From assembly GCF_000235365.1 (NCBI RefSeq), contig NC_016449.1, forward strand, positions 992,001 through 1,056,000: 64,000 nt of DNA, read 5' to 3'. Below are positions 61,526 to 64,000 of the stretch, in pieces. The position numbers and the translations under genes were made by a program. The stretch is from Eremothecium cymbalariae DBVPG#7215. Its lineage: Eukaryota > Ascomycota > Saccharomycetes > Saccharomycetales > Saccharomycetaceae. The number at the start of each line of letters is the position of its first letter. The stretch's first letter is position 1. The notes beneath the pieces are model-generated. The model ran no database searches, had not been told where the DNA came from, and saw only the letters and a program-made list of their open reading frames with translations.

Positions 61526-64000
61526 TCATTGCAACTCATCGGCAAATGCAAATGTCATAGTCTCCTTTTGACCAAAACTCTCATTATCATGGTCCATGCT
61601 TTCGGTGGCTAACGTACCTTTCAAAGGGCTGTCAATTGATGATTCATTTTCTGAGGTATGTGACGGTACGACTTTAATATCCTTGTACGAATGCATGTCT
61701 TTGTTTACAGCATCGCGAAGATGTTGTAATTCCTCAACCAAAGCATCGGGATCTATTATAGGTGACTCAGTATCCCCGTGTACTATATCTCCACCAGCTC
61801 TATCATGATCCTTGTTTTTCACATAATTTTCAGAATGATTATGTTTCAACTTTTCCTCATACATATCCTGCCATTGTTCCTTTTTTGGTTTAAACCACCT
61901 AGAAACCCAGGTGCCCTTATGCTTTTTATCTTTTTTATTAGATAATTTATGTTGCACATCTTGTAAGTCATGAACTAATTTCCGTTGCCTTTTAATGTGC
62001 TCTGGATCTGGGGAATCATCGATCTCAGCAAATTCTTCACTTAAAACAGATATTCCAAGCCTCTTTAACAAAGAAGGGATATTCTTCCTGTAGGCCATAT
62101 GACCTTCTACCAAATCTGTACAATTCATATTTTCGATTTCTTCAATACCCTCTATTGGAGATATACCAGCAACACTTTTTAATCCGCCAGCGGTTGCGCG
62201 AAACAAGTATCCTAATATCCAATCCTTGTCTGAATAACCATTGACGAATCTTCCACTAACTACAGATCGAGCTAAAACCATTTCATCACGGTAATATACC
62301 AATGGAGAACCAAATAGATAAACATCTTCAACAAGGCCGATAGCACTTTTTTTGCTCAATTCAACTAGACAAGAGTAAATTACCCTAGAACCTAAAGAAA
62401 AGCCCACCAAAGAAACAGGTCTTTCGCCTAAGTTTCGAGCAATGAGTGTATCAGCAAGAATCAAACCTGCAGCCCAAGCTCTATCTAAAGAGACGTTCCA
62501 GGGATTGTCAATGATATAGCCTAACTTCGATAGCAGATTAGGCACTTGAATAGCTGCCATTAATGCGGTTAACACTGTTGCTCCCAGGATTTGTTGAATC
62601 GTCTGGGTCACAATCTCACTTGCTAATATTGTTATTGTTTGACCTGTCGATTTTAACATATCTGGCTCCCAATGCAAAGAGTATAAATCTCCTTCTACAG
62701 GATCTACAGGAGAAAACGGCAACCTAACGTCATCTTCCTTGCCAACCATCCAGCCTGATACACTGACCATTAAATTTACCCTTCTATTGTTATGCAACGG
62801 TCTGAATTCAAAAGTCTTAACGCTGCCCATTCTTCTACTCATTGCCTTACGGCCAATGTTAGCACCTATAGCTGTACTTGAAACTGCAACTACTGTAGTG
62901 CCACCTGCGCCTGTCAAAAATCCGGCTGCGGAAACACCAATAGTTGATAATCCTGAAGCAAGACCAGCACCAATAACAGGAGCAAGTAACCCGCCTGACA
63001 GTCCAAGGACAAGCGAGCCGCCAATTGTAGCAAGACCAACATAAGCAAGTTTCCTTTTCCTTTCCCCTTTCGCCTTTCGTCCATGTGATTCTTTTCATTC
63101 CAAACCTGATCTTCAGTTGACTGCTCCAATTCTAGTGTGTCTGTAACACGCTTTTCAAATTCACATATCTCAGAACGGGATATTTTTAAAATCTCAGCAA
63201 AACGAATTAGAAGTGTTCTTGACCTGCTATCATAGGAAGAATCGTTGAGTAGAAGTAGAAATAAATCACATATAATTGTCCATGCCACATCGATCTCAAT
63301 TTTTCCCTGTTTTTTGATGGACTCTAGTCCATCTGAAAGGACTACGTCACCTATGTTCTTTATCAATGGATTCTCAATTACGCGACTAGTCTTGAGACAC
63401 TTGCACAAATCCTGTAACTCAATTCCATGTAAGGTCAATTTTTGAATCATCCCAGTTTCATCATCGGTAACTCCCATATGCGCATAGAGTCGTTGGCAGA
63501 TTGTGCTCTGCCATTCAGACATATTCTTCTGGAGGGCTTGAAGCCTGTGTGCAAGCTTCGTATTTGAAACAACATTTTTTGAGGATAAGCAAATCTTCGC
63601 CAGAAGTGTACACATCTGATTAATAAGCACTGTCACAGCCCCAAGGTATGCAAACTTTTCTCTATCGGTTAATAATGTGTTTGTGAGCGCCAGCTGATCT
63701 ATAGCAGATCGTACAACAGAATGAGAAGTAATATCGCCTTCAAACTCACCTGTTGTATCACTTGTCACCATAGATCCCGTAGAATTATTCATTACTTTAT
63801 TATTAAAAAGGAAATCAGTCTTCTTATTTGTGGCATACGCACGTTGTGCCTGCATTTCACCGGCTGCTTTGGTATATCCAAATGTACCCGAATCCTTAGG
63901 ATTTACAACCGAACCAAATGAAGCAGAAGATACATTTGACTGGGAAACATCCCCAGCACTTTCAGCCTTCTTCGAAACTGCTAATTCTCCATCATCATCG
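61526..64000 (-). pseudogene. YFL034W-like DUF726/TMCO4-family membrane protein: frameshifted, truncated by the window end
   Basis: Homologue of YFL034W (about 1073 aa in S. cerevisiae), an integral membrane protein with an alpha/beta-hydrolase-like DUF726 domain. Reading from 64000 on the minus strand, the frame is open from the window edge to about 63067, including the ATG at 63855 (MQAQRAYATNKKTDFLFNNK). It then passes to a second frame ending at 61526. The join is at a GGGG tract (+ strand CCCC 63064-63067); one extra G would give RRKGERKRKLAYVGLATIGG and a continuous protein. The glycine-rich membrane segment follows (GLLAPVIGAGLASGLSTIGV), then the DUF726 core, including the GxSxG-like nucleophile motif VGFSLGSRVIYSCL. 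The first roughly 250 residues must lie beyond the window. Intact sequence on both sides argues for a sequencing indel rather than decay. Confidence 0.85.

Overview
The window is nuclear DNA of a budding yeast (Saccharomycetaceae). It is a compact run of about 29 protein genes, nearly all recognisable as orthologues of Saccharomyces cerevisiae genes, with AT-rich intergenic regions. Introns are rare and carry canonical yeast signals (GTATGT, TACTAAC), and HAC1 carries an Ire1-type non-spliceosomal intron. Gene order is informative. From 1 to about 31 kb, genes found in S. cerevisiae in YOR304-YOR316 (ISW2, BIL1, RRG7, SLY41, SNU66, NOP58, DGK1, SPS4-like, SFG1-like) alternate with genes from YMR239-YMR244 (RNT1, CUS1, YHM2, a YMR244W-like gene, COA6). 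From about 31 to 64 kb, YFL027-YFL034 genes (GYP8, CAF16, CAK1, HAC1, RIM15, a YFL034W-like gene) alternate with YLR055-YLR060 genes (SPT8, ERG3, MNL2, SHM2, REX2, FRS1). Loci that are duplicated in S. cerevisiae (RPL20A/B, COT1/ZRC1) occur once here. This double interleaving is what an unduplicated genome should look like, so the organism is probably a non-WGD yeast such as Kluyveromyces, Torulaspora, Zygosaccharomyces or Lachancea. I lean weakly to Kluyveromyces but cannot prove the genus.

Layout. 0.1-9 kb: ISW2 (with a conventional intron and a six-codon first exon), RNT1, CUS1, BIL1, RRG7. 9-20.8 kb: YHM2, SLY41 (interrupted by a frameshift at a run of nine T), SNU66, NOP58, DGK1, RPL20 (intron splitting the start codon), a perilipin-family SPS4-like gene. 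20.8-31 kb: a long 2.4-kb divergent promoter, SFG1-like, COT1/ZRC1-type zinc transporter, a secreted SUN-family protein, an opsin-like membrane protein, COA6. 31-44.6 kb: GYP8, SPT8, CAF16, ERG3, CAK1, MNL2 and an unrecognised Myb/trihelix-like DNA-binding protein. 44.6-64 kb: a 1.8-kb stretch without a convincing gene, SHM2, HAC1, REX2, RIM15, FRS1, and a YFL034W-like gene (frameshifted and cut by the window end).

The genes are mostly housekeeping and are not arranged as operons: RNA processing (RNT1, CUS1, SNU66, NOP58, REX2), chromatin and transcription (ISW2, SPT8, HAC1, SFG1-like), translation (RPL20, FRS1), mitochondria (RRG7, YHM2, COA6), lipid metabolism (DGK1, ERG3, SPS4-like), secretory traffic (SLY41, GYP8, MNL2), metals (COT1/ZRC1) and growth/nutrient signalling (CAK1, RIM15). 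The most interesting sequence-level features are: the complete HAC1 splicing apparatus, with two hairpins carrying seven-base loops and an 11-base complementarity between intron and 5' leader; the ISW2 micro-exon intron; a perfect 70-bp palindrome containing two CACGTG sites in the COA6-GYP8 promoter; several other intergenic palindromes; and two genes each interrupted by what looks like one missing base in a homopolymer. No tRNA, transposon, LTR, centromere or CRISPR array was found. I saw no evidence for an entirely new multi-gene system.
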